This document shows positions 50,105 through 59,011 of a stretch of DNA of 64,000 nt, in pieces. The position numbers and the translations under genes are program-made. This DNA is from Bacteroidales bacterium UBA5197 (GTDB lineage Bacteria; Bacteroidota; Bacteroidia; Bacteroidales; Lentimicrobiaceae): NCBI GenBank assembly GCA_002412885.1, contig DHVX01000073.1, positions 20,655 to 84,654 of the forward strand, in the 5' to 3' direction. Each line of letters opens with the position of its first letter. Position 1 is the stretch's first letter. The notes beneath the pieces were generated by a model. The model was given only the letters and a program-made list of their open reading frames with translations. It was not told where the DNA came from and did no database searches.

Positions 50105-50482
50105 TTAAATAATTTTGGTGAGTGCATGTCCTCCAAACGTGGCCAGCAGGCCCAGAAATACACTTAAGCCCGCATAAAGGCTGAAGTAGAGAAAGCTTCC
50201 ATCGCGAAGCAGCGCCATGTTTTCGCTTGAAAAGGTAGAAAAGGTAGTAAATCCGCCACAGAAACCAACCGTCAGAAACATCCGCAACTCATTGTTTGTA
50301 AGGTTTCCCTTGTCTGACAATCCATAGATCAGTCCAATCAGAAAGCAACCGATGATATTTACCCAAAAGGTGCCGAAAGGGAAAGAAGATATTACTGAAT
50401 TCTGTATGCCTCGTGAAAGCAGGAATCGCGCTATACCACCAAGAAAACTTCCCGAACCGATAACCAAAAGGATTTTTAACAT
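50105..50482 (-). CDS. crcB: Fluc/CrcB fluoride channel
   Basis: A 125-residue protein with four helices and the Fluc motifs GSFLGGIARFLLSR, GTFWVNIIGCFLIGL and GFCGGFTTFSTFSSE. Dual-topology dimers let fluoride leave the cytoplasm. The ATG at 50482 fits; the longer open frame has no channel character. A -7 element lies 23 bp upstream. I looked for the crcB fluoride riboswitch in the leader and did not find its conserved stem sequences. Confidence 0.95.
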   Translation of the reverse strand: MLKILLVIGSGSFLGGIARFLLSRGIQNSVISSFPFGTFWVNIIGCFLIGLIYGLSDKGNLTNNELRMFLTVGFCGGFTTFSTFSSENMALLRDGSFLYFSLYAGLSVFLGLLATFGGHALTKII

Positions 50483-50504
50483 ATTGTAATCATCTGATTT
50501 ATTG

Positions 50505-50512
50505 CAAAAGTA
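50505..50512 (-). promoter_or_regulatory. crcB promoter -7 element
   Basis: The minus strand reads TACTTTTG (TAnnTTTG), 23 bp before the crcB ATG. The leader is therefore too short for a complete riboswitch. Nothing else is recognised between it and 50750. Confidence 0.55.
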
Positions 50513-50750
50513 CGTTTTAAAGTACAAAGAACGCCTGAATTGGTTCGGAATTTTGAAAGCCTCCCGCAAAAAATATGAGCACCAGGTGGTGTTATGATTG
50601 CAGAAAAATATCCCCATATGGGTTGCATTTTTTCGAAGAAAGAGTAATACAAAATTCCATTCGCTTGTTTTATTCTGACAAAAATGGACAAAAACAGGGT
50701 ATTATTGAGGATTATTCAGTAAATTGTACCCAAATTTTTAAATCTCAATT

Positions 50751-51320
50751 ATGGAAACAAATGATAAGCAATTAACGCGGAATGAAGAAAATATCGAAGG
50801 AAAAAAAGAGAGTAAAATCCTCACCTTTCTCAAAAAGCATTGGTTGGTTTTTTCTCTGATCGTTGCGATAGTTATTCTTTTTCTTTGGGCGGTTATTAAA
50901 ATTCAAATTATTGAAAATCGTTCCTCAAAAGAAAAGGAACAATTGGTAAACATCTACGAACTAAAGATGGACAGCTTACATCTTTCAAATATGGAGCTGA
51001 CCTCTCGTGTTTTTTCATGGGCCATCAGAAGTGAAATGACCCGCCAGAACATGGAGCAGGTTAACCAGTTCTTTTCTGGTTTTGTGAAAGAACCAAACAT
51101 GAGAAAAGTACAACTAATTGATCCTGCTACCGCAAAAGTCTTATTATCAAGCGATAAAAAGGACGAAGGAACTATCATCGAAGATACTGTTATTCTGCAG
51201 GCCGAAAAGCCGTTGCGTATTATAGGCGCGACCGGAGATATGATCATAAATCCTGTAATGGGGTTGGATACCCGGATCGGGGTTTTGGTAATCGAAATAG
51301 AAAAGATTTCTCATGATTAG
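50751..51320 (+). CDS. Membrane-anchored sensor-like protein, first gene of the SLC12-MscS operon
   Basis: A 189-residue protein with a polar N-terminus (about 1-27), one transmembrane helix (about 29-51) and an extracytoplasmic domain (about 52-189). In it, VQLIDPATAKVLLSSDKKDEG followed by a strand-rich C-terminus looks like the Cache/PAS-like ligand domains of bacterial sensor kinases, with a helical stalk before it (LKMDSLHLSNMELTSRV). There is no output domain. Its end overlaps the MscS gene by 8 bp. I infer a sensor or channel-modulating partner. The family is not recognised. Confidence 0.75.
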   Translation: METNDKQLTRNEENIEGKKESKILTFLKKHWLVFSLIVAIVILFLWAVIKIQIIENRSSKEKEQLVNIYELKMDSLHLSNMELTSRVFSWAIRSEMTRQNMEQVNQFFSGFVKEPNMRKVQLIDPATAKVLLSSDKKDEGTIIEDTVILQAEKPLRIIGATGDMIINPVMGLDTRIGVLVIEIEKISHD

Positions 51321-52200
51321 CCCTAAAGAACTCATTGATTGGCTGAAAAGTTCCTGGAATTATGAATTATTCCATTTGGGTACCAGTCAATTCACGACCA
51401 AAACCTTTCTTCTGCTTATTCTTTCGCTTTTCCTGTTGTTTTACCTGTCCTCAAAGATCAGGAAGATTTTGGTGAATAAAGTTTTTCCACGATACGATCT
51501 CGATATTGGTGTCAGTCAGTCGATTGCAACAATACTGCGTTATTTAATGATTATTATAGGTTTGATCATCATATTCCAGACCACCGGTATTGATTTGAGT
51601 GCGTTAGGTTTATTGGTAGGGGCACTGGGTGTTGGTATTGGTTTTGGTCTGCAAAGCATCACCAACAATTTCATAAGTGGTTTAATTATTCTGTTTGAAA
51701 GGCCAATAAAGGTTGGTGATCGTATTGAACTTGATGACCTTGCCGGTAATATTGTTGATATTTCAGCCAGAGCAACCACCATTATCACCAACGACAATAT
51801 TGCTGTTATTGTTCCCAACTCCGATTTTATCAATAACCGGGTGATTAACTGGAGTCACAATAACAGAGAAGTAAGGTTGAATTTTCCGGTTGGTGTATCG
51901 TATAAAGAGGATCCTGAAAAAATCAGAAAACTGCTTACCGACGTGGCCAATGCCAATCCTGGTGTTCTAAGTTTGCCACCGCCTTACATTCGTTTTGAAG
52001 GGTTTGGCGACAGCAGTCTTAATTTTGCTGTGATGGTCTGGACTTCAGAATTCATCGACAGGCCAAAAATTTTGAGAAGTGAACTGTATTACGAGATATT
52101 CGCAAAGTTTAAGGAACACAATATTGAGATTCCTTTTCCACAGCGCGATATCCATTTAAAGTCGGGTTTTGAAGCAAAAGATGACAAGACAGAAAAATAA
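51313..52200 (+). CDS. MscS family mechanosensitive channel
   Basis: A 295-residue MscS-type channel. Two or three N-terminal helices lead to the pore helix TM3 and conserved GLQSITNNFISGLIILFERPIKVGDRIELDD, then the beta domain (GNIVDISARATTIITNDNIAVIVPNSDFIN) and the alpha/beta vestibule. It opens under membrane tension to release solutes on hypo-osmotic shock. It overlaps the sensor-like gene upstream by 8 bp and is 10 bp before the SLC12-ATPase gene, so all are expected on one transcript. Confidence 0.94.
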   Translation: MISPKELIDWLKSSWNYELFHLGTSQFTTKTFLLLILSLFLLFYLSSKIRKILVNKVFPRYDLDIGVSQSIATILRYLMIIIGLIIIFQTTGIDLSALGLLVGALGVGIGFGLQSITNNFISGLIILFERPIKVGDRIELDDLAGNIVDISARATTIITNDNIAVIVPNSDFINNRVINWSHNNREVRLNFPVGVSYKEDPEKIRKLLTDVANANPGVLSLPPPYIRFEGFGDSSLNFAVMVWTSEFIDRPKILRSELYYEIFAKFKEHNIEIPFPQRDIHLKSGFEAKDDKTEK

Positions 52201-52210
52201 AGATTAAAAT

Positions 52211-55200
52211 ATGGCTAAAGCTAAAAAATTTGGCGTATTTGGCGGTGTCTTTACGCCTTCCATACTTACAATCCTGGGTGTAATTATGTACCTCAGGGTG
52301 CCGTGGATAGTTGGACAAGCCGGCCTTTTGGCCACATTGGGCATTATACTGGTAGCGCATATAATATCAGGTTCTACCGGACTCAGTGTGGCATCCATCG
52401 CTACCGATAAAAAGGTGGAAACCGGGGGAACTTACTACATCATTTCACGAAGCCTTGGGCTGCCGATCGGAGGTACGCTGGGCTGGGCGCTTTTTGTCGG
52501 CTTATCATTTAGTGTAAGTTTATATTCAATCGGTTTTGCCGAGGTATTTCTCGGATATTTCGGATATGATGTAAATATAACCACCATTCGGATTGCAGGT
52601 TCACTCATTCTTTTATTTGTTACCATCCTTACATTCATCAGTACTTCTCTCGCAATAAAAACCCAATACATAATTTTGGTTATTATATTTGTTTCGCTTG
52701 TCTCGGTGTTTTTTGGCAATCATGAATATACCCCAAATGTTTCGCAGTTAAAAGCCATTCCCGAATCTCTTCCATGGATCGCGCTTTTTGCGATTTTCTT
52801 TCCGGCTGTTACCGGATTTGAGGCTGGCGTATCGATGTCGGGCGATCTGAAAGATCCCCGGAAAGATATTCCGGGTGGAACTATATCGGCAATTTTGGTT
52901 GGATTAGTGGTATTTGTCAGTCTCGCTGTTTTTTTATCATATACTGTAAGCAGTGACATTTTGGTGAACGATCCCAATGTATTGTTCAAAATTTCGTGGA
53001 TACCTCAACTGGTGATTGCCGGAATACTTGGCGCGACTCTTTCATCAGCTCTGGGAAATATTTTAGGTGCACCCCGCATCATGCAGGCTGTGGCCAAAGA
53101 CCGTATTGCACCGTCATTTTTCAGCAAAGGTTATGGCGCATCCAATGAGCCACGCAATGCGCTGATGCTGACATTTGTAATTGCTCAGGCAGGCATTCTT
53201 ATTGGCGATCTGAACACCATTGCCCGAATTGTTACCATTTTCTTCATCATCACTTATGGATTTATAAATATTACTTATGCTGTTGAAAGCTGGGCCAGCA
53301 GCGATTTCAGGCCTTCGTTTAAAATACCACGTATTGTAAGTATTATTGGAGCCATTGCCTGTATTGTTGTGATGATCCAACTCGACATTATGGCCTTTGC
53401 CATTGCATCGGTAATACTTCTGGCTCTATTCTTTTACTTGAAAAACAAGGAACTTAAATTGCAATCAGGAGATACTCTGTCGAGCATCTGGTTATCGCTG
53501 GTGAAAACAGGTTTATTGAAACTTGCCAAAAGTCCGATCAATACACGCAATTGGAGACCAAATGTTATATTGTTCAGCGGAGGTTCGGGCAACCGGCCGC
53601 ACCTTGTTGAAATTGGAAAAACGCTGGTGGGGAAACTGGGTATCTTCACCAATTTTGAACTGATTGAAGATGCCGCCGATGATCTGGTATTTGACAAAAC
53701 TGCAAGGGTAAGTGTTGAAACTGTTGGAACGCTTGATGTTATTACACGAAAGCACAGTTGCCGCGATGTTTACGAAGGAATGGCAATGATCAGCCGGGTG
53801 TATGGTTTTTCTGGTTTTGAGCCAAACACGATACTGATGGGCTGGTCGAAAAACACAACCAATCCCAAAAAATGGGAAGACCTGCTGTCCACCCTGAACA
53901 AACTCGATTACAACCTGACTTTTCTGAGTTATGACAGGGAAAATGGTTTCGGGAATCACAAAAGAATTGACTTCTGGTGGAGCGGCGAAGGGCGTAACCT
54001 CTCACTCGCGCTGCATCTTATCCGTTATATTACAGTTACACCAAAGTGGAGAAATGCAGAAATAAGGATTTTAGCCATAAATACCGACCCGAAAAATACC
54101 GACAGATATTATTCCATTCTTGGGCAGCTGATTGATAGTTACCGGATAAGGGCTAACATAAAAGTGGTTGTTAATACCGATAAATTGCCTGATAACAAGG
54201 TGATCAGCGCTGAGTCGCAGGATGCTGACCTGACCATTGTTGAAATTCCGGAATTTACCGATGGAGAAACAGAAAATAATGTGGCCCAGGTTAATAATTT
54301 AATCGAAAACCTTAAAACGTGCCTTTTAATACATGCCTCATCAGACTTTGATGAGGTAAATGTAATTTCAAAAGATACTGTCAAAAACACTGAAAAAACG
54401 CCGGAGAGCATTGATAAAAAGACTTTTGAACCAATCATAAAAAATATTCAGTTTTCAAAAATCAGCCTTGTTTTCAATATAGTTTATAATCTGGCAAAAC
54501 TTCTCGATAAACATGCCAGATATCTGATTGATAATACTTTTTATGCTATTCAGGAAAACCGCGACACTTATCTTGACCGATTGGATAATCTTTCAGTCAA
54601 AACAATGAAAAATTTGTTACTGGCAATCAAGATTGAAAATGACCAGGAAAGGCGTTGGGAACAAATGAAAATTATGAATGAATTTTCATTTCAGACTCAA
54701 AAAATGCTGGCAACGTTTAAAGACGTTTTACTTAAAGATGAACATGAAATTTTCCATAATGGAATTGCCCGTTTCATTGCCGCATCAGTCTATTCGGTGG
54801 ACAATCTTCCTGAAAATATAAGGCTTAATTTTGACAAAGATGATTTTCGGGAAGTGAAAACCGTTCATCTGCTGAGGAAGATAAACAGGGCTGTAAAAAT
54901 GACATGGACCCGTTTTTCAGGAAAGGATATAAGTATCAAAATTAATTTGCAGCCTGCTGCCCGATATTTCATCTACTATAAAAGGCTCGAATTTGTCAGG
55001 CAGTATTATAAAAGTTATACGGAGCAAAGTTTAACCGCCTTTGCCGAAATAAAAGAATTGTTAAACAACAATGCATTAGCGGTTGAAAAGGCGTTTTTAG
55101 GTAAAATGGACGAAAAGGAAATTATCGCGGAAAAGGAAAGAGATACTGCACTCATGTTAAAGTTACGGGACAGTAATCAGGTTTTTGCTTACAATCAAAG

Positions 55201-57355
55201 CCATAAATTGCTCGATGAACTTGCCGGCGACCTTGAGCGTTTCAGCCTGATAATTGAAAGCCCGCAGGCTAACCTGCAAAGCCGGAGACTTAAATCTTTT
55301 AATACAGAAAAGAAGGTCAGACTTGAAAATTCGCTGGCTGAATTTCCTGATTTATGGCTTCATTTTATGCACAATCGTGTCAATAAAACTTACCTTGATT
55401 TCATTTTTCTCAGCCTTAAACACAGGTTAACAACAAAAATTGAAAAAGCAGTTAAGGAAATTGAACGGATTATTGAACGAAATCTAAATGAAAAGCTAAA
55501 GGTCTTTGAGTTCAAGATTACCTCTATCAGGGAAATGGGCGATCAAAAAATTGATCAGAAAGAGTTCTTCAGTCAAAAATCTATTTCAGTTCCAAATTTT
55601 GAGGAGGCTTTAAATAGCCTTTTCAAAGAAATTCAGGAGGCAGTGCAACAACTTCCTGAAAATATAGAGATAAACGGAGATGAACTTCAGGAGAATATTC
55701 AGTTTAATAAGCTTGAAAACATCAGCGAGTTTGTTGTTCCGGTGCGAAAAACGGCTGATTATTATATCAGTAACGAATTGAATGTTCAAATCAGAAAGCA
55801 AACGATATATATCAGGCAACAACTGACACTTTCGGTTTCTACCCTGAAAAATTTAATCAGGATGGCCAATTTCCATATCGAAAACAAGGAGAACGGTCAG
55901 CCGGGGGAGGAAGGGAATGAGCAAGCGCTGCAACAGCAAAATGATTTGCTGGTAAATCTGGTGCGAAATATTAAAAACGAGGAATATAAACTGAAGGTGC
56001 TTTATGAACAGTTGCGCCACAGTTTGGATACCGGATTAAAAAATGCTTTTGAACCATTGACTGCCGCTGTTATTATTAAAACATCGGACAGTTTGAATAA
56101 AAAAATAAGATCGACCGATAAGCACAGATTGGTTGGCAGGTTAAGCCAATTAAGAAAATCAGTCACCGAAAAAACAATAAGCCAAATGGTGAAGCTACTT
56201 TACCGCCAGAGTCAGGGATTATTGTGGGCCAACCGCCTTGAACAATCACGCACCAGGTCGCAGCTTTTCCCCGGCGAACCTATCATGCGACTGCTTGAGC
56301 AGGTATCGCCCGACAAAGCGATTGTGTTGAAATTGCCATTTTACTATTCCAATTTATTTTCGGGAAGTTCAAGCATCGGCGAAAATTTTTGGGTGGGCAT
56401 GGAAGATGAAATTGAAATGGGCAGCAAGGCAATCAATCGTTTTTTAAACGGTACTTCAGGATTGCTTATCATCAGCGGCGAGCGAAGTTCAGGAAAGTCG
56501 AGCCTGAGCAAATATCTGTCAAATCTCCATTTCGAGAAGCAAAGTATTTTTAATGTCAGGGCTCCCCGCGGATGTATTGCCGATGTTGGTCTTTTTGAAC
56601 AAACCTTGCTGAAAACCCTTGGAGGCAAGGAAAGTTTGCTATACAGTCTGGAATTGCTACCGGCCAAAAGTGTAATTGTGATTAACGATCTGGAGCTTTG
56701 GTGGGAACGAAAACCTTTTGGTACACAGGTGGTTGAAAAAATAATTCTGCTGATGCGGCAATATGGCCATAAAGTATTATTTATCATCAATGTAAACCAA
56801 TATGCACTCAGAATCATCAATCAATTGAGTTCTATCAATACCTGGGCACTCGACCTCGTGTTTTGTCAGCCATTTGATTCGCATGAGCTGAAAAACCTGA
56901 TTATGTTAAGGCATCAGGCTGGCGGCATGAATTTCAGATTAGATAAAAAGCATGAAAAAGCATTGTCAGACCTGGATTATGCGCGGCTGTTTAACCGCTT
57001 CTTCAATTTGTCAGGCGGAAATCCCGGGCAAACCATTAATCTCTGGCTTGCAGGAATCCGAAAAATAACGGGCAATACACTTGTAATGGAGAGGCCTATG
57101 GGGCGTGAAATTACTTTTACCGAGGATCTTTCGCAGGATGAACTTTTTTACATTCTGCAATTTGTCCTTCACCGCCGGTTTTCAGTCAAAAGCCTTTCAG
57201 AGATCCTTCAGAGCGATATCGGTGATACTGAATTGAAGGTACGGGCTCTGCTGCAGAAAGGAATTCTGGTGGAAAGTTTCCCTGAAATTTATAGTTTAAA
57301 TCTGGCATTGGAAATTCATCTGGTACGAAAACTTAAAATTCTTGAACTGCTATGA
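52211..57355 (+). CDS. Giant SLC12-type cotransporter fused to helical region and P-loop ATPase
   Basis: A 1714-residue protein. Residues about 5-415 are an APC/SLC12 transporter (KFGVFGGVFTPSILTILGVI, about 12 helices, TGFEAGVSMSGDLKDPRKDI). Residues about 445-700 resemble the cytoplasmic domain of eukaryotic Na-K-Cl cotransporters (NWRPNVILFSGG, KWRNAEIRILAINTDPKN, LIDSYRI). About 700-1390 is helical, charged and partly coiled-coil with no helix of membrane type. Near 1422-1430 there is a P-loop (GERSSGKSS) and at about 1485-1493 a Walker-B-like VIVINDLELW, followed by an AAA/STAND-like ATPase and a winged-helix-like end. It overlaps the next MscS-like gene by 4 bp. Ion specificity and the role of the ATPase are unknown; I know of no described protein with this order. 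Confidence 0.85.
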   Translation: MAKAKKFGVFGGVFTPSILTILGVIMYLRVPWIVGQAGLLATLGIILVAHIISGSTGLSVASIATDKKVETGGTYYIISRSLGLPIGGTLGWALFVGLSFSVSLYSIGFAEVFLGYFGYDVNITTIRIAGSLILLFVTILTFISTSLAIKTQYIILVIIFVSLVSVFFGNHEYTPNVSQLKAIPESLPWIALFAIFFPAVTGFEAGVSMSGDLKDPRKDIPGGTISAILVGLVVFVSLAVFLSYTVSSDILVNDPNVLFKISWIPQLVIAGILGATLSSALGNILGAPRIMQAVAKDRIAPSFFSKGYGASNEPRNALMLTFVIAQAGILIGDLNTIARIVTIFFIITYGFINITYAVESWASSDFRPSFKIPRIVSIIGAIACIVVMIQLDIMAFAIASVILLALFFYLKNKELKLQSGDTLSSIWLSLVKTGLLKLAKSPINTRNWRPNVILFSGGSGNRPHLVEIGKTLVGKLGIFTNFELIEDAADDLVFDKTARVSVETVGTLDVITRKHSCRDVYEGMAMISRVYGFSGFEPNTILMGWSKNTTNPKKWEDLLSTLNKLDYNLTFLSYDRENGFGNHKRIDFWWSGEGRNLSLALHLIRYITVTPKWRNAEIRILAINTDPKNTDRYYSILGQLIDSYRIRANIKVVVNTDKLPDNKVISAESQDADLTIVEIPEFTDGETENNVAQVNNLIENLKTCLLIHASSDFDEVNVISKDTVKNTEKTPESIDKKTFEPIIKNIQFSKISLVFNIVYNLAKLLDKHARYLIDNTFYAIQENRDTYLDRLDNLSVKTMKNLLLAIKIENDQERRWEQMKIMNEFSFQTQKMLATFKDVLLKDEHEIFHNGIARFIAASVYSVDNLPENIRLNFDKDDFREVKTVHLLRKINRAVKMTWTRFSGKDISIKINLQPAARYFIYYKRLEFVRQYYKSYTEQSLTAFAEIKELLNNNALAVEKAFLGKMDEKEIIAEKERDTALMLKLRDSNQVFAYNQSHKLLDELAGDLERFSLIIESPQANLQSRRLKSFNTEKKVRLENSLAEFPDLWLHFMHNRVNKTYLDFIFLSLKHRLTTKIEKAVKEIERIIERNLNEKLKVFEFKITSIREMGDQKIDQKEFFSQKSISVPNFEEALNSLFKEIQEAVQQLPENIEINGDELQENIQFNKLENISEFVVPVRKTADYYISNELNVQIRKQTIYIRQQLTLSVSTLKNLIRMANFHIENKENGQPGEEGNEQALQQQNDLLVNLVRNIKNEEYKLKVLYEQLRHSLDTGLKNAFEPLTAAVIIKTSDSLNKKIRSTDKHRLVGRLSQLRKSVTEKTISQMVKLLYRQSQGLLWANRLEQSRTRSQLFPGEPIMRLLEQVSPDKAIVLKLPFYYSNLFSGSSSIGENFWVGMEDEIEMGSKAINRFLNGTSGLLIISGERSSGKSSLSKYLSNLHFEKQSIFNVRAPRGCIADVGLFEQTLLKTLGGKESLLYSLELLPAKSVIVINDLELWWERKPFGTQVVEKIILLMRQYGHKVLFIINVNQYALRIINQLSSINTWALDLVFCQPFDSHELKNLIMLRHQAGGMNFRLDKKHEKALSDLDYARLFNRFFNLSGGNPGQTINLWLAGIRKITGNTLVMERPMGREITFTEDLSQDELFYILQFVLHRRFSVKSLSEILQSDIGDTELKVRALLQKGILVESFPEIYSLNLALEIHLVRKLKILELL

Positions 57356-58062
57356 TTTACCTTGAAATATTTGCGATAGCGGTCACGCTTTACCTTGCAC
57401 TGCGTTTCATATCCACCTATTTTCGTGTCCTTACCGGAAAACGTCAAATCAGGCAGGTGTTCCTGAAAGTTTTTCCGGTGGTACAGATGTTCTTGTGGAT
57501 GGTTTATGCATTTTGGGCTTTTGACCGGTTATTTTACGGAATGGTGGCTCATCCCATATTGATCGGAAGTTCAATTGTTTTGATGGTTATCCTTTTTGGA
57601 TGGTACTTTCTGCGCGATTTCGTTTCAGGAATTATACTCAAGGCCGAAAATGCCCTGGAAACCGGGCAGAAAATTCAAACTTCTGAAGTATCTGGAACCC
57701 TTAAAAAGCTTGGTTATCGCACCATGGAAGTGGTTAACAGTGAAGGTGAGCATGTCAAAATTCCCTATAGCCTGCTCACGAATCAGAAAATTGTAAAACC
57801 TGCCGAAACCAGTAACTGGACAGAGCATCTTATCCGGCTCAAAATATCGTCGGCTTACCCATCGGAAACCATCCAGAATATGCTCAGAGTCCGCATCCTC
57901 GAAATGCCGTGGATTGTGTCTGACGGCAGCACAGCACTGAAAATAACCCGCGATGAGTCCGGCAACTATCTGGCTGAAATTCATTTACACCTTCTTCGTC
58001 CGGAAATGGCGGTGAAAACTGAAGAAAACCTGCAGGTTTTTGTCAGGGAAGTGTTTGCGTAG
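57352..58062 (+). CDS. Second MscS-like channel protein
   Basis: A 236-residue protein with three hydrophobic helices (about 1-20, 38-58, 63-92) leading into YFLRDFVSGIILKAENALETGQKIQTSEVSGTLKKLGYRTMEVVNSEGEHVKIPYS, clearly the MscS pore-beta-domain junction (described here in short form: DFVSGI, ETGQKI, GTLKKLG, KIPYS). The vestibule domain is short. It has diverged strongly from the 51313-52200 channel. The ATG overlaps the stop of the giant gene (4 bp). It may be a non-conducting or hetero-oligomeric partner. Confidence 0.8.
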   Translation: MIYLEIFAIAVTLYLALRFISTYFRVLTGKRQIRQVFLKVFPVVQMFLWMVYAFWAFDRLFYGMVAHPILIGSSIVLMVILFGWYFLRDFVSGIILKAENALETGQKIQTSEVSGTLKKLGYRTMEVVNSEGEHVKIPYSLLTNQKIVKPAETSNWTEHLIRLKISSAYPSETIQNMLRVRILEMPWIVSDGSTALKITRDESGNYLAEIHLHLLRPEMAVKTEENLQVFVREVFA

Positions 58063-58110
58063 GAGAGGAGGTTATTTCCCGGGTTTTCGTTGCATTTAAA
58101 ATTTTCTGGT

Positions 58111-58248
58111 TTAGTTCCGGGCTAGCTCTTGTATAAGCATTGCAAATTCACGTTTGTAAAATATTTGCATCCCCTTCTCTTGCTCAAATGATATTCCCTG
58201 TGGCTCGTGATGTCTGACATAATATATGAAGTTTCGTTCATCCGGCGT
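58111..58248 (-). pseudogene. Headless 45-codon frame after the toxin gene
   Basis: The minus strand is open for 45 codons with protein-like composition (it contains NFIYYVRHHEPQGISFEQ and ends ELARN) but has no start codon in its first 26 codons. It lies just past the nucleotidyltransferase stop in another frame. It could be the tail of a lost gene or of an ancestral longer toxin. A second overlapping frame begins with an ATGA overlap at the toxin stop and encodes 39 residues. Neither can be called a gene with confidence. Confidence 0.25.
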
Positions 58249-59011
58249 TCAGGTTAAAGTTTTGAATTAGCCGTTCTATAATGATTTGCATATTTTGCCT
58301 GCCGAATCTGTTAATATTAAAGATTTCGGGATGGGGAAGGTCATCTTTAACTGTATTCACAAAGAGTGCAAGGTCATTTTTAAGTTTTTCGGGCAAAGGA
58401 AAGCGATCGTCAGGATTCAACATAAATACCATGCGAAAAACATCGTTCTTGTGTTTGGTAACATCTCCCGATCTTATACGAACCCCCTGTTCCCTTTTAA
58501 GCTTATTGTCAAGATATGCAAATGCTTTGAGGCAAATTATCGCTTCGGTATTTGCAAAATGCACATTGTTATCAATAATGCTATGTTCGATGGTATAGCT
58601 ATAATAATCTTCATCAAGGAGAATTGCTGATAGATTTGACAACCCTTCACAAGCCGGAATGGGTGTAAGGTGTGCTCCTGAATGCAGATCAATTGAATCG
58701 GGGGTTTTGCAGAAGAGCTCAACTTGTTTAGGGAAGTCTGGAGATTGCGGATTGCGGAACCTGTAACAGTTGCGTCTTACTTTATCTTTTTGCTGAATAG
58801 TATATCTGCCGGCAGCAACAAATTCCCAGAATCGTCCCACAAATTCAGGGGATAAAGCCCCAATAATAAGTATGAGGTCAATATCATCCGTTGCCCGGGG
58901 TTCAAAACCGCCTCTTTCGATGATAATATCACATGCAGTACCGCCTATTATCAGGTATTTATCCGTGTACTCCTGAAAGAAATTTCTGAAAGTATCTAAT
59001 CCGACTACCAT
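58238..59011 (-). CDS. AbiEii-like nucleotidyltransferase, probable toxin
   Basis: A 257-residue protein with the minimal nucleotidyltransferase site IIGGTACDII ... RATDDIDLIL (GG followed by DxD), then LKAFAYLDNKLKREQG and a helical C-terminal half. This is the AbiEii/DUF1814-like group, toxins of type IV systems that target tRNA or other acceptors by nucleotide transfer. Its ATG lies inside the preceding gene (7-bp overlap), the usual antitoxin-then-toxin order of AbiE loci. The family call comes from the motif; toxicity is inferred. Confidence 0.75.
   Translation of the reverse strand: MVVGLDTFRNFFQEYTDKYLIIGGTACDIIIERGGFEPRATDDIDLILIIGALSPEFVGRFWEFVAAGRYTIQQKDKVRRNCYRFRNPQSPDFPKQVELFCKTPDSIDLHSGAHLTPIPACEGLSNLSAILLDEDYYSYTIEHSIIDNNVHFANTEAIICLKAFAYLDNKLKREQGVRIRSGDVTKHKNDVFRMVFMLNPDDRFPLPEKLKNDLALFVNTVKDDLPHPEIFNINRFGRQNMQIIIERLIQNFNLNAG

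Noticed and set aside
50483..50600. Fluoride riboswitch upstream of crcB
   Set aside because: The predicted leader is about 16 nt and the conserved crcB-motif stem sequences are not visible.
50575..50775. 66-codon open frame between crcB and the SLC12-MscS operon
   Set aside because: Overlaps the start of the sensor-like gene in another frame; composition and start context are poor.
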